From contig NZ_FXBM01000003.1 in assembly GCF_900177245.1 (NCBI RefSeq), positions 248,001 through 312,000 of the forward strand: a stretch of DNA of 64,000 nucleotides, written 5' to 3'. Of the stretch, positions 53,516 through 62,595 are shown in pieces. Under the pieces are notes generated by a model, which saw only the letters and a list, made by a program, of their open reading frames with translations, was not told the DNA's origin and ran no database searches. How positions within the stretch are numbered: position 1 is the stretch's first letter; every line of letters starts with the position of its first letter. Origin of the DNA: Rathayibacter oskolensis (GTDB taxonomy: Bacteria > Actinomycetota > Actinomycetes > Actinomycetales > Microbacteriaceae). A program made the translations under genes and the position numbers.

Positions 53516-55849
53516 ATGCAGCGCACCCACGGGCTCGGGCCCCTCGACGTCGTGATCGCCGGTCTCTTCGGCCTTCTGGCGCTCGGCCTGATCGTGAACT
53601 CGACGGTGCTCCTGCTCTCCGCCCCTCCCGGCAGCTGGGCGTTCGTCATCGCGTTCGGCGTGGCCGTCGCCCTCACCGCGTCGCTGCGGATCGAGCTCGG
53701 CCGCCGCTCGGGCATGCCGACGGCCGGGCTGACGGTGACGCTCCTCGTGGTGCTCCAGCCCGGAGTCGATCCGCTCCGGCTCGTGGGCGTCTGGACGGCG
53801 GCGACCCTCGTCGCGCAGCTCGTGCAGACCAGGAGCCCAGCGGTCGCCGCCTACGTCACCGGGCTGGGAGCCCTCGCGGCCATCGCCTACCTCGTGGTCT
53901 TCGACGCCCTCCGCGCAGTCGTGACGGCTCCGGTCGCCCTGCTCGCGGCGACCCTCGTCTTCCTCATGATCGTGCTGGCCGTCGACTTCGTGCGGCAGCG
54001 CGGGCGCTGGAGCCTCGACTCGACGTTCGGCTTCAGCGCGCTCGTCCCGAGCCGCCTGCTGCTGCTCGTCCTGCTGCTGTGGGCGCTCGCGACCACGATC
54101 TGGTTCCTCGACAGCGTCGTCGTCCCGGCCATGGCGGACGACCCGGGGATCGAGCAGAGTCCGATGCTCCTCCTGGGCATCGGAGCGCTGGTCTTCAGCG
54201 TCGCCAAGCGGATCGAGGTCAGGCGGGTGCGGAGGCGACTCGCCGGGGTGCTCGACGCGGCCCTCGAGCTGCCGTGGGGAGGCGCGTCGCAGGCCGAGGG
54301 CGCGATCATCGCGCACGCGCGCACCTCGATCGAGGCCGATCGCATCGAGGTGCGCGACGAGCCCGCGTCGGGCAGCGAGATCGGCTCGGTCATGCTGCTG
54401 CCGGACGGCCGCACCCGCTACGTGGTCGCGTCGAAGCGGGTCAGCGCGGTGCCCTTCGACACCGAGGACGAGCAGATCCTCGACGCGCTGGCGCACATGG
54501 GCACCGACACCCTCGGCGCCCGCGACGACGTGGAGTCGCTCCGCCGCTACGTCGACCGCGATCCGCTCACGGGGCTGCCGAACCAGCGGGCGTTCCAGAA
54601 GGCGCTGGCCGCCTACAACCGCGACCGCCGGCCGTTCGAGGGCATCGCGGTGCTGTTCCTCGACCTCGACGACTTCAAGGACCTCAACGACGGGCGCGGG
54701 CACCACGTGGGCGACAAGATGCTCCGGCTCGTCGGCCAGCGCCTGGGCGGTATCACCGCGGAGGGCGGGTTCGCCGCGCGCATCGGCGGCGACGAGTTCG
54801 TGCTGATCCTGCGGGGTCTGCACTCGGCCGACGACGCGCGGAGGCGAGCAGAGGCGCTCATCGAGACGGTGAGCGCCTCCGAGACGGTCGACGGCGACAC
54901 CCTCGCGCCGGTGGTGAGCGTCGGAGTCGCCTTCTCGGCGCACGAGGAGCGGGATCCGTCGACGATCGTGATCGAGGCCGACCGCAGCATGCTCGCGCTC
55001 AAGCGCAGCAGGAGCCGCGCCGGCCGCGAGCGCTCGAGCGCGATCGACGTCACCTCGGTGCTCGTCGATCCACTCAGGGAGGCGGCGGCGCGCGCGGTCC
55101 GCGAGGGCACCCTCGACCTGGCGTTCCAGCCGATCGTCGAGCTGGCGACCAACCGCATCTGGGCGTTCGAGGCGCTGCTCAGACTCGACGACCCGATCGT
55201 GGGCAGCATCCCCCCGGCCGTGCTGATCCCGAAGGTCCGCGAGCTCGACCTCCTCGACGAGCTCACCGTCCAGGTGGTCGAGAAGGCGATGGCGGCGGCC
55301 GAGAGCTTCCGCGACACCGGCGTGGGCGTCGACTGCATGACCGTCAATGTCGACCTCGAGCAGCTCGCTCCCGATCGGCTCGGCGATCGTCTCGCCGGGG
55401 TGCCCGCGCGCTTCCCCGGGATCCGCCTCTGCGTCGAGCTGAACGAGCGCTCGCTCGACGACGCGACCGACGAGCTGCGGGCGCACGCCCAGCGCCTGCG
55501 CGACGTCGGCGTGCTGATCGCTCTCGACGACTACGGGGCGCAGGGATCGTCGGCGGTCTCGATCGCGACCTTCCCGCTCGACATCGTGAAGCTCGACCGG
55601 GCCCTGATCACCGACCTCGCGACCGAGCTCCGCAAGCGCGAGATCGTGCGCGCGATGCAGTCGTACTCCGTCGCCGTCGGGGTCCGCGTGATCGTGGAGG
55701 GAGCGGAGGACGCCGAGACGATCGCCCTCCTCCGCGAGCTCGGGGTGACCGACGTGCAGGGGTACGTCTTCGGTCGTCCTGACACTCGGACGGGGGCGGA
55801 ACACCGATTGCTGACCACCGGATCGGTCGCGGCGCACTCCCTAGACTGA
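53516..55849 (+). CDS. Membrane-bound GGDEF-EAL c-di-GMP enzyme
   Basis: 777 residues. Residues 15-225 hold about six membrane helices. A GAF-like region follows at 235-335. The GGDEF domain has the intact active-site motif GGDEF at 424-428 (synthesis of c-di-GMP). The EAL domain begins at EAL 552-554 and keeps DDYG in place of DDFG and EGAED in place of EGVE, so phosphodiesterase activity is plausible. ATG start has a weak ribosome site. First gene of the rightward surface-polysaccharide group; likely sets the c-di-GMP level seen by the MshEN domain of the synthase at 59792. Confidence 0.92.
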   Translation: MQRTHGLGPLDVVIAGLFGLLALGLIVNSTVLLLSAPPGSWAFVIAFGVAVALTASLRIELGRRSGMPTAGLTVTLLVVLQPGVDPLRLVGVWTAATLVAQLVQTRSPAVAAYVTGLGALAAIAYLVVFDALRAVVTAPVALLAATLVFLMIVLAVDFVRQRGRWSLDSTFGFSALVPSRLLLLVLLLWALATTIWFLDSVVVPAMADDPGIEQSPMLLLGIGALVFSVAKRIEVRRVRRRLAGVLDAALELPWGGASQAEGAIIAHARTSIEADRIEVRDEPASGSEIGSVMLLPDGRTRYVVASKRVSAVPFDTEDEQILDALAHMGTDTLGARDDVESLRRYVDRDPLTGLPNQRAFQKALAAYNRDRRPFEGIAVLFLDLDDFKDLNDGRGHHVGDKMLRLVGQRLGGITAEGGFAARIGGDEFVLILRGLHSADDARRRAEALIETVSASETVDGDTLAPVVSVGVAFSAHEERDPSTIVIEADRSMLALKRSRSRAGRERSSAIDVTSVLVDPLREAAARAVREGTLDLAFQPIVELATNRIWAFEALLRLDDPIVGSIPPAVLIPKVRELDLLDELTVQVVEKAMAAAESFRDTGVGVDCMTVNVDLEQLAPDRLGDRLAGVPARFPGIRLCVELNERSLDDATDELRAHAQRLRDVGVLIALDDYGAQGSSAVSIATFPLDIVKLDRALITDLATELRKREIVRAMQSYSVAVGVRVIVEGAEDAETIALLRELGVTDVQGYVFGRPDTRTGAEHRLLTTGSVAAHSLD

Positions 55850-55974
55850 CGCCAGAACGGGGCGCCGCAGCCGATTCCACGGCTTCCGCCGAGGCCCGAG
55901 CACGACCGTTCGATTCTCCATCCTCGAGCGCCGGCCGGTCCGAGCTCCCGTATGCCGATCGGATCGACGCCCAC

Positions 55975-58092
55975 ATGCTCTTCTCCCCCCTGCGCCGGCG
56001 CGCTCTCGCAGCCGCCGTCGTCCCGGCGATCTGCGTCGCCCTCACCCTGGGAGCCGCCTCCAGCGCCTCCGCCGCCGACTTCGTCGACCCGGCGACCGGA
56101 GCGGTCGTCGAGGCCGCGGCGAGCGGAGCGACGATCACCGTCACCGCCGGTGCGGCGCTCGAGTACCTCACCCTCCCCGTCGCCGACGGCGTCACTCCGA
56201 CGCGCGTGATCGCGACGCTGGAGGCGTTCGAGCCGCTGACCGGGTCGCTGGCCGTCATCGTGTCGGGCCGCACCGTACAGACCCTCGACGCGTCGACCGC
56301 GACGACCCTCGACCTCCCGATCCAGCCCGGAGACGTCGTCGACGGCGTGCTCGCGATCGGATTCCAGCTGAACGGGGCGACCGGCTCCTCCGGCGCGCTC
56401 TGCGAGGTCGAGGGCCGCTCGCTCACGGTCTCGGGCATCGGAGTCGTCGGCGACGGCCTCCCCGCGGCGCCCACCACGGTCGGCGACTTCTTCCCCGACG
56501 CGATCACCGCCGTCTCGATCGTCGTGCCCGACGGTGCCGACGACGCCCTGCGCGCCGCGGGACTGTCGGCCGCCGCCTCGCTCGCCTCCCGCTACCCCTC
56601 CGGAGTCGCCATCACGGTGTCGGAGGAGAGCGCGGTCGACGGCCGCCCCGACCTCGACGCCGCGCAGGGCCGCGTCGTGCGCTTCGAGGCGGGCGACGGC
56701 GACGTCGTCACGTCGATCGGCGACGACTCCGGCGTGCCGGCCCTGACGCTCTCGGGTGCCGAGGGCGACCTCGCCACGGCCGGAGCAGCGCTCGGCAGCG
56801 ACTACGCGGGCCTCGCCTCGAGCGCCACCACGACCGGGCTCTCGCAGAAGATGACCCCGTCGAGCTCGCTCGAGCACACCCTCGCCGACTTCGGCGCCGA
56901 TCGGATCGCGCTCGGCAGCACCGGTGCGGCGGCGAGCTACACCACCATCACCCAGTCGGCGTTCGGCGGCCCGGTCTCCTCGGTCGAGCTCGAGCTGGTC
57001 GGCACGCACTCCGCGATCCCCGAGGGCGTCACGGCGACGGCGAACGTCTACTGGAACGACTTCCTGATCGGCTCGAGCGTCCTCGGCACCGAGACCGCGG
57101 TCGACATGGAGCTGTCGGTCCCCACCGGCCAGCTCGGCTCCTCCAACGGACTCTCGGTGCGGCTCTCGGCCGTCCGCGAGAGCGACGGCCTCTGCATCGG
57201 CTCCGCCGACTCGGTGCCGATCGAGTTCTTCGTCGACGGGGCGTCCTCGACCGTCACCGGCGTCCGCGGCGAGTCGGCGGCTCCCGGCTTCGGCCGGTTC
57301 CCGCAGGCCTTCGGCGGCGAGCTCGCCGTCGCCTTCGGCGAGTCGGCCACCGGCGCCGACGCGCTGCGCAGCGCGGGCGACCTCGTGACCGCGCTGCAGC
57401 GGGTCGACTCCTCCCCGCTCGCCGTCTCGGTCGTCGGCCTCGACGACTTCGCCGACTCCGACCGCTCCGGCCTCATCGTCGGGGCGGGCGCCGAGGAGGC
57501 GGAGTCGCTGCGCACGCCGCTGCGCCTCGCCGAGTTCACCGCGATCGACTCCTCGAGCCTCGACTACGGAGTCGGCACCGACGCCCCCTACGCCGCACTC
57601 GAGGCCTTCACCACCGAGGGGCGCGACCTCGTGCTGCTCGGCGGGTGGAGCCCCGACGGCGACGCCACCGCCTCCTCGGCGCTGCAGTCCTCGATCGGCG
57701 CCTACGCGGCCGAGGAGGGCTGGACCTCGCTCTCGGGCAACCTCGCGGTGACCGGATCGGCGACGACCGAGCCGGTGCAGATCGACAGCAACGAGATCAC
57801 TCCGCAGGCGGAGGTCAAGGACGACTACTCGTCGTACGCGATCTGGTTCGTGGTCGCGATCGTCGTCATCGGCCTGCTGATCCTGCTCGGCTGGCTCGCC
57901 CGCCGCCGCCGCGCCCGGGCGGTCGCCGCCTACGTCGACGCGCAGGAGCGCGCCGAGGCGGAGGCGGCAGCAGGCTTGCAGACCACGACTCCGGAGGCGG
58001 CAGCGGGTCCGCAGGCTCCGGAGGCGTCCCACGGCGCCCACGCGGCCGATCCGACGCCGCCGGCGCGCCCCGGCACGCCCTCCTCCGACTGA
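55975..58092 (+). CDS. BcsB-like secreted and membrane-anchored protein
   Basis: 705 residues. A cleavable signal peptide (about 1-34) ends ASSASA. A large beta-rich external part (about 35-620) resembles the cellulose-synthase accessory protein BcsB in its carbohydrate-binding/ferredoxin-like modules (VSSVELELVGTHSAIPEG, TANVYWNDFLIGSSVL, VVGLDDFADSD). A single C-terminal membrane helix (about 622-645; IWFVVAIVVIGLLILLGWLA) is followed by a basic segment and an Ala/Pro-rich tail. BcsB guides the growing polymer from the synthase through the envelope. Gap of 125 bases from the c-di-GMP gene; next gene begins 14 bases after its stop. Confidence 0.82.
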   Translation: MLFSPLRRRALAAAVVPAICVALTLGAASSASAADFVDPATGAVVEAAASGATITVTAGAALEYLTLPVADGVTPTRVIATLEAFEPLTGSLAVIVSGRTVQTLDASTATTLDLPIQPGDVVDGVLAIGFQLNGATGSSGALCEVEGRSLTVSGIGVVGDGLPAAPTTVGDFFPDAITAVSIVVPDGADDALRAAGLSAAASLASRYPSGVAITVSEESAVDGRPDLDAAQGRVVRFEAGDGDVVTSIGDDSGVPALTLSGAEGDLATAGAALGSDYAGLASSATTTGLSQKMTPSSSLEHTLADFGADRIALGSTGAAASYTTITQSAFGGPVSSVELELVGTHSAIPEGVTATANVYWNDFLIGSSVLGTETAVDMELSVPTGQLGSSNGLSVRLSAVRESDGLCIGSADSVPIEFFVDGASSTVTGVRGESAAPGFGRFPQAFGGELAVAFGESATGADALRSAGDLVTALQRVDSSPLAVSVVGLDDFADSDRSGLIVGAGAEEAESLRTPLRLAEFTAIDSSSLDYGVGTDAPYAALEAFTTEGRDLVLLGGWSPDGDATASSALQSSIGAYAAEEGWTSLSGNLAVTGSATTEPVQIDSNEITPQAEVKDDYSSYAIWFVVAIVVIGLLILLGWLARRRRARAVAAYVDAQERAEAEAAAGLQTTTPEAAAGPQAPEASHGAHAADPTPPARPGTPSSD

Positions 58093-58106
58093 CCGGATCC
58101 CGGGCC

Positions 58107-59789
58107 ATGACCAGCACGATCACCGCGCCGGCAGCGCGGGCCGCCGCGCCCGCGCGCCGCCCGTGGTGGCTGCGCGCCTGGGACAGGCTCGGTGCGCCCG
58201 TCACCGGGCGGCAGGTGCCGGGCACCGTCGTCGTGCTCGTCGTGTCGCTCCTGGTCGGCTTCGCCGCCTGCCTGGTGACCACCTCCTCGGGCATCAACCT
58301 CGCCTACGCCGACACGCAGAGCCACCTCTCGATCTCGCGGCGCATCTTCGACTCGAAGGCGCCCGGATTCACGCAGCTCGGCACCGTCTGGCTCCCGATC
58401 CCGAGCCTCATCCTCATCCCCTTCGTGCAGTCGCTCTGGCTCTGGCACACCGGCTGGGCCGCAGGCCTGCTCGGCATGGTCTGCCTCGCCGGGACCGCCT
58501 GCGGGGTGTACCGGATCTCGGCGCGGGTGGGTCACCTCCGGGCCGGCCGCCTCACCGCCGTGCTGCTCGTCCTGGCGAACCCCGGCGTGCTCTACGCCTA
58601 CTCGACCGCGATGACGGAGCCGGTGCTGATCGTCACGATGGTCGGCTGCTTCGCCGGCCTCTCGCACTGGGTCACCAGCCGCCGCAACCTGATGGCCGGC
58701 GAGATGATGGTCTTCTGCGGGCTGCCCGCCGCGGCGGCCACGCTCTCGCGCTACGAGGGCTGGGTGCTCGTGTTCGGCGGCACGCTCGTCGTGCTGATCG
58801 TCGCCTGGCGGCGCAAGAGGTCGCTCTTCTACGCCGTCAAGATGGCCTGCGCCTTCGGGATCCTGCCGCTGATCTCGATCATCTGGTGGCTCGTCTACAA
58901 CTTCACCGTCTACTCCAACCCGCTCGAGTTCATGAACGGCGAGTACTCGGCCTCGAACCTGCAGAAGGCGGTCGCCGATGCGGGGCTCCTCGCCTACCAG
59001 GGCAACGCGGGGCTGACGCTGTGGTCGTACAACTGGGCGGTGCTCGAGACCTCGGGGCTGCTGACGGTCGCCCTCGGCATCGCCGGCGCCCTGGTCCTCG
59101 CGTGGCGCCGGGGGATCTCGGACGACGCTCTCGTGATCTGGCTGATGATCGTCTCGTACGCGTTCTCGCTGCTCAGCCTCTACCTCGGCCAGACCCACAT
59201 GAACAACGACCAGACGCTGCCGACGAACTGGTGGAACAACCGCTACGCGCTCTCGGTGCTGCCGTTCCTCGCGGTGCTCGCGGCGGTGCTCGTCGACGCC
59301 GTGCGGCGCCTCCCGCGGATCGGGGTGGGCGCGCTCGGCGCCGTGCTGGTGCTGCTCGGCGTGCAGACCGCGTGGTGGGCGCAGGATCTCGACCGCAACG
59401 CCGTGATCGCCGAGGCCACCGGGTACGTCGGCCTCAAGGAGGCGTCGGGGGCGACCGCCGCCGCCGCGTTCCTCGGCGAGAACTACGACGGCGGGGGAGT
59501 GCTGATGGACGAGAGCGCCGCCGGCAACGCGCTGCTGCCCGAGATCGGCATACCGCTCAGCGAGTACTACAACCGCTCGGCCGGCGAGCTCTTCGACGAG
59601 GCGCTCGCCGCTCCCTACACGCACGCGAAGTGGGTGTTCGTGACGACCGCCGACGCCCCCGAGCTGAGCGAGACCGGAGTCGCCGACCTGGTCTACGACG
59701 CGATCACCAGCGACTCCTCGTTCGACACCCGCTACCGCCCCGTGTTCGAGCAGGGCATCTACGTCGTCTACGAGCGGCTCGGAGGCTGA
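58107..59789 (+). CDS. Membrane glycosyltransferase, GT39/ArnT-like
   Basis: 560 residues with about eleven membrane helices. The first external loop carries the Asp-containing segment NLAYADTQSHLSISRRIFDS. FTQLGTVWLPIPSLILIPF and SRYEGWVLVFGGTL are typical of polyprenyl-phosphate-dependent family-39-type enzymes. The C-terminal 130 residues form a soluble external domain. It probably transfers a sugar from a lipid carrier onto the polymer outside the membrane. Three bases separate it from the synthase gene. Confidence 0.85.
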   Translation: MTSTITAPAARAAAPARRPWWLRAWDRLGAPVTGRQVPGTVVVLVVSLLVGFAACLVTTSSGINLAYADTQSHLSISRRIFDSKAPGFTQLGTVWLPIPSLILIPFVQSLWLWHTGWAAGLLGMVCLAGTACGVYRISARVGHLRAGRLTAVLLVLANPGVLYAYSTAMTEPVLIVTMVGCFAGLSHWVTSRRNLMAGEMMVFCGLPAAAATLSRYEGWVLVFGGTLVVLIVAWRRKRSLFYAVKMACAFGILPLISIIWWLVYNFTVYSNPLEFMNGEYSASNLQKAVADAGLLAYQGNAGLTLWSYNWAVLETSGLLTVALGIAGALVLAWRRGISDDALVIWLMIVSYAFSLLSLYLGQTHMNNDQTLPTNWWNNRYALSVLPFLAVLAAVLVDAVRRLPRIGVGALGAVLVLLGVQTAWWAQDLDRNAVIAEATGYVGLKEASGATAAAAFLGENYDGGGVLMDESAAGNALLPEIGIPLSEYYNRSAGELFDEALAAPYTHAKWVFVTTADAPELSETGVADLVYDAITSDSSFDTRYRPVFEQGIYVVYERLGG

Positions 59790-59791
59790 CC

Positions 59792-61729
59792 ATGGTCCAG
59801 ACGCGCACGGCCCGTGTGGGCGAGATCCTGCTCGAGCGCGAGCTGATCACCCAGGAGCAGCTCGACGAGGCACTGCGCCGCCAGGCCCGCGAGGGCGGCC
59901 TGCTCGGCCGGCACCTCATCATCGACGGCGCTGTCACCCGCCGCGAGATGTACGCGGCGCTCGCCGAGCAGTGGGACGCCCCGATGGTCGACCTCGTCGA
60001 GGAGCCCCCGGGCGCGGCCCTGCTGGCCCGCATCGGCGCCTCGAGCCTGGTCGGCGCCGGCTGGGTGCCGTGGCGAGTGCTCGAGGACGGCACCGGCGTG
60101 ATCGCGACGTCGGTGCCTCCGACGGCCGCGATGTACGACGAGGCGCGCGAGATGCTCGGGGTCGACCGCATCTCGGTGCGGACGACCACCGACTGGGACA
60201 TCTTCCAGGCCGTCGAGAGCGCCTGCCGCGCCGCACTGCTGTTCGGCGCCGCCGACGCACTCGCCGTCGAGAGCGGCGACGAGTCGGCGAAGTCGGGGCT
60301 GCGCCGCTGGCAGGTGGTCACCCCGCTCGTGCTGGTCGTCGTCGTCGTCGTGGGCGTCGTGCTCGCACCGAGCATCACCTTCGTGATCGTGCTCGCGGCG
60401 GCGAACCTGCTGTTCCTGATGAACATCGCGTTCAAGGCGCTGGCCGGGCTTCGCGCCCCGCTCAACAAGAGCTCGGTGACGGCGTGGGAGGAGGAGGTGG
60501 CGCTCGAGCGCGGCCGTCGCGGTCTCGCGGTGTCGCCTCCGCGCATGACCGACGACGAGCTGCCGATCTACACGATCCTCGTCCCGGCCTACAAGGAGGC
60601 CAACATCATCAGCAAGCTGCTGGTGAACCTCGGCGCGCTCGACTACCCCAAGGCCAAGCTCGAGGTGCTCGTGCTGCTCGAGGCCGACGACGACGAGACG
60701 ATCGGCGCGGTGCGGCGGATGAACCCGCCCGAGTACGTGCGCATGGTGATCGTGCCGCCGGGAGGCCCGCAGACCAAGCCCCGCGCCTGCAACTACGGCC
60801 TCAGCTTCGCCCGCGGCGAGTTCGTCGTGATCTACGACGCCGAGGACCGGCCCGACCCCGACCAGCTGCGCAAGTGCGTGCGGCTGTTCCGCGAGGACGA
60901 GTTCGAGCGCCGGCACGTGAACCCCGAGCAGAAGCAGCTCGTCTGCCTCCAGGGCGCGCTGAGCTACTTCAACGCCGACTACAACGTGCTCACCCGGATG
61001 TTCGCGGTCGAGTACGCGCACTGGTTCGGCGCGATGCTGCCCGGCCTCGACCAGTCGCACCTGCCGATCCCGCTCGGCGGCACCTCCAACCACTTCGAGA
61101 CCCGCGTGCTGCGCGAGCTCGGCGCCTGGGACCCGTACAACGTGACCGAGGACGCCGACCTCGGGCTCCGCGTGGCCGCGCACGGCTATCGCGTCGGCGT
61201 GGTCGACTCGAACACCTGGGAGGAGGCGTGCGCCGAGGTCCCCGCGTGGATCAAGCAGCGCACCCGGTGGATCAAGGGCTACATGATGACCGCGGGCGTG
61301 AACACGCGGCACCCGATCCGCTGGTTCCGCGTGAACGGGATCCTGGGCACGCTGAGCCTGGTCGCGCTGATCATGGGGACGCCGGTCGCGTTCCTCCTGT
61401 ACCCGCTGGTGCTGGGGTTCACCATCGTCACCTACGTCGGCGTGCAGTTCCTCGGGCTCGACATCCCGGAGTGGCTGATCGTCGCCGGCACGACGAACAT
61501 GCTGTTCTCGAACGCGCTGATGATCGTGGTGTCGGGCATCGCCGCGTGGAAGCGCTACAACTGGCGGATCGCCGCGTTCGCCGTGCTGAACCCGGTCTAC
61601 TGGGTGCTGCACTCGATCTCGGCCTGGCGCGCGGCCTGGCAGATCGTCTTCAGCCCGCACAAGTGGGAGAAGACGCCCCACGGGCTGACGGAGGAGTACG
61701 AGGACTCCACCATCGGGGCGCCGGCCTGA
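59792..61729 (+). CDS. Family-2 polysaccharide synthase with N-terminal MshEN (c-di-GMP-binding type) domain
   Basis: 645 residues. Residues 5-135 are a GspE-N/MshEN domain with RVGEILLERELITQEQLDEA and RHLIIDGAVTRREMYAAL, the type that binds c-di-GMP in secretion ATPases and in NfrB. Two membrane helices lie at about 172-215. The GT2 catalytic core has VPAYKE (about 267), Asp349-Ala-Glu-Asp352, EDADLG near 452 and the QRTRW motif (489-493) of processive synthases. Further membrane helices fill about 510-620. This is an inner-membrane sugar-polymer synthase predicted to be switched by c-di-GMP. Last gene of the group; hairpin at 61740. Confidence 0.92.
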   Translation: MVQTRTARVGEILLERELITQEQLDEALRRQAREGGLLGRHLIIDGAVTRREMYAALAEQWDAPMVDLVEEPPGAALLARIGASSLVGAGWVPWRVLEDGTGVIATSVPPTAAMYDEAREMLGVDRISVRTTTDWDIFQAVESACRAALLFGAADALAVESGDESAKSGLRRWQVVTPLVLVVVVVVGVVLAPSITFVIVLAAANLLFLMNIAFKALAGLRAPLNKSSVTAWEEEVALERGRRGLAVSPPRMTDDELPIYTILVPAYKEANIISKLLVNLGALDYPKAKLEVLVLLEADDDETIGAVRRMNPPEYVRMVIVPPGGPQTKPRACNYGLSFARGEFVVIYDAEDRPDPDQLRKCVRLFREDEFERRHVNPEQKQLVCLQGALSYFNADYNVLTRMFAVEYAHWFGAMLPGLDQSHLPIPLGGTSNHFETRVLRELGAWDPYNVTEDADLGLRVAAHGYRVGVVDSNTWEEACAEVPAWIKQRTRWIKGYMMTAGVNTRHPIRWFRVNGILGTLSLVALIMGTPVAFLLYPLVLGFTIVTYVGVQFLGLDIPEWLIVAGTTNMLFSNALMIVVSGIAAWKRYNWRIAAFAVLNPVYWVLHSISAWRAAWQIVFSPHKWEKTPHGLTEEYEDSTIGAPA

Positions 61730-61739
61730 CCGTGTCTCC

Positions 61740-61786
61740 GAGGCGTCCCGCAGCTGTCGAAGCGTCCAGCTGCGGAGGGACGCCTC
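61740..61786 (+). terminator. Hairpin after the polysaccharide operon
   Basis: GAGGCGTCCCGCAGCTG (61740-61756) pairs with CAGCTGCGGAGGGACGCCTC (61767-61786) with a 3-base bulge, 10 bases past the synthase stop. Confidence 0.65.
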
Positions 61787-61911
61787 GACGGTGCCGGGAC
61801 GCCTCGGCGGGCGCCGTCGCGGATGGTCAGGCGGGGAGGATCGTCTCGAGATGCGCGAGCACCTCGGCGGTCGTCTCGTCGAAGGGCTCGATCCGCTGCT
61901 CCGCGCGGCTG

Positions 61912-62061
61912 ATGGCGGGCGATCCCGGCCTCGCCGACCGGACCCGGGTGCTCCTGACGGAGTCGCCGGTCGGCGGCTGGGGGCTCTGGGGCCACGCGCA
62001 CACCAACGATGAGCTGGTCGCAGCGGCGCGTGACGAGATCAGCCGGCTGCAGGCGAGCTGA
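61912..62061 (+). pseudogene. Truncated gene remnant, possibly a tautomerase-like C-terminus
   Basis: 49 codons ending in TGA, encoding VLLTESPVGGWGLWGHAHTN followed by DELVAAARDEISRL. The composition looks protein-coding and recalls the C-terminus of tautomerase-fold proteins. No N-terminal part is found upstream; the preceding DNA (61790-61910) reads as unrelated sequence. The ATG at 61912 has no ribosome site. I therefore treat it as a 3-prime fragment; the family is uncertain. Confidence 0.35.
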
Positions 62062-62078
62062 CGGGTCACCCGGACGCT

Positions 62079-62136
62079 CGATCCGTCACAGACGGCCCGA
62101 ACGCAAGCGGCCGGACGGGCCGTCTCTGACCGATCG
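62079..62136. repeat. Dispersed inverted repeat, family A copy 2
   Basis: 21-base arms at 62079-62099 and 62116-62136 with two mismatches, loop of 16 bases. Homologous to 13458-13514 in arms and in the loop-side segment. Confidence 0.65.
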
Positions 62137-62228
62137 ATCGGCTCAGAGGGACGATCGGCGCGCTCGCCGAGCACCGACAGCAGGAACCTCGAGAACGGGG
62201 ACGGATCGTGGCATCCACGACCCCGACT

Positions 62229-62283
62229 TTTCAAGCTTTACTCCGCTTTATCCAGATCGGATAAAGCGGAGTAAAGCTTGAAA
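62229..62283. repeat. AT-rich perfect inverted repeat, 25-bp arms
   Basis: Arms 62229-62253 and 62259-62283 are exactly complementary; the spacer is AGATC. The left arm begins TTTCAAGCTTTACTCCGC and ends TTTATCC, only 40% GC in a genome near 70%. It lies in the 866-base gap between the synthase and the flavokinase-like gene. The rest of that gap (62284-62595) shows no gene that I can support. Confidence 0.9.
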
Positions 62284-62595
62284 TACGCCGCTGCTGACCA
62301 GCCCTGGAACCTGCGGCGCCGGGCTGTGGAGTGCGCTCGTCGAGGAGGTGCGGTGCGGCCGGCATGCCGTCAGGGACCCGACTTTCCTTCCGAGCGGATG
62401 ACGAGTGTTCAGCACCGGGTCGTGCCGGTCGTCTCGTCCCGTCGGCGCGTTCCACCGGAGCCTGTCGGCGGCGATGGAAGCGTGCGTCGCGAGTGGCGCA
62501 ATGCGATCGCAAGCGGTGGGTCATGCCGTTGAAACGCCCGCGCGCTCTACTGGGAGGGTGCCCGATCACCGGGTCTTCCGAGGAGGTTCGCCGCC

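Noticed and set aside
61827-62234. 135-codon minus-strand frame over the repeat region
   Set aside because: It is antisense to the gene remnant, crosses an inverted repeat and has no coding signature or ribosome site.
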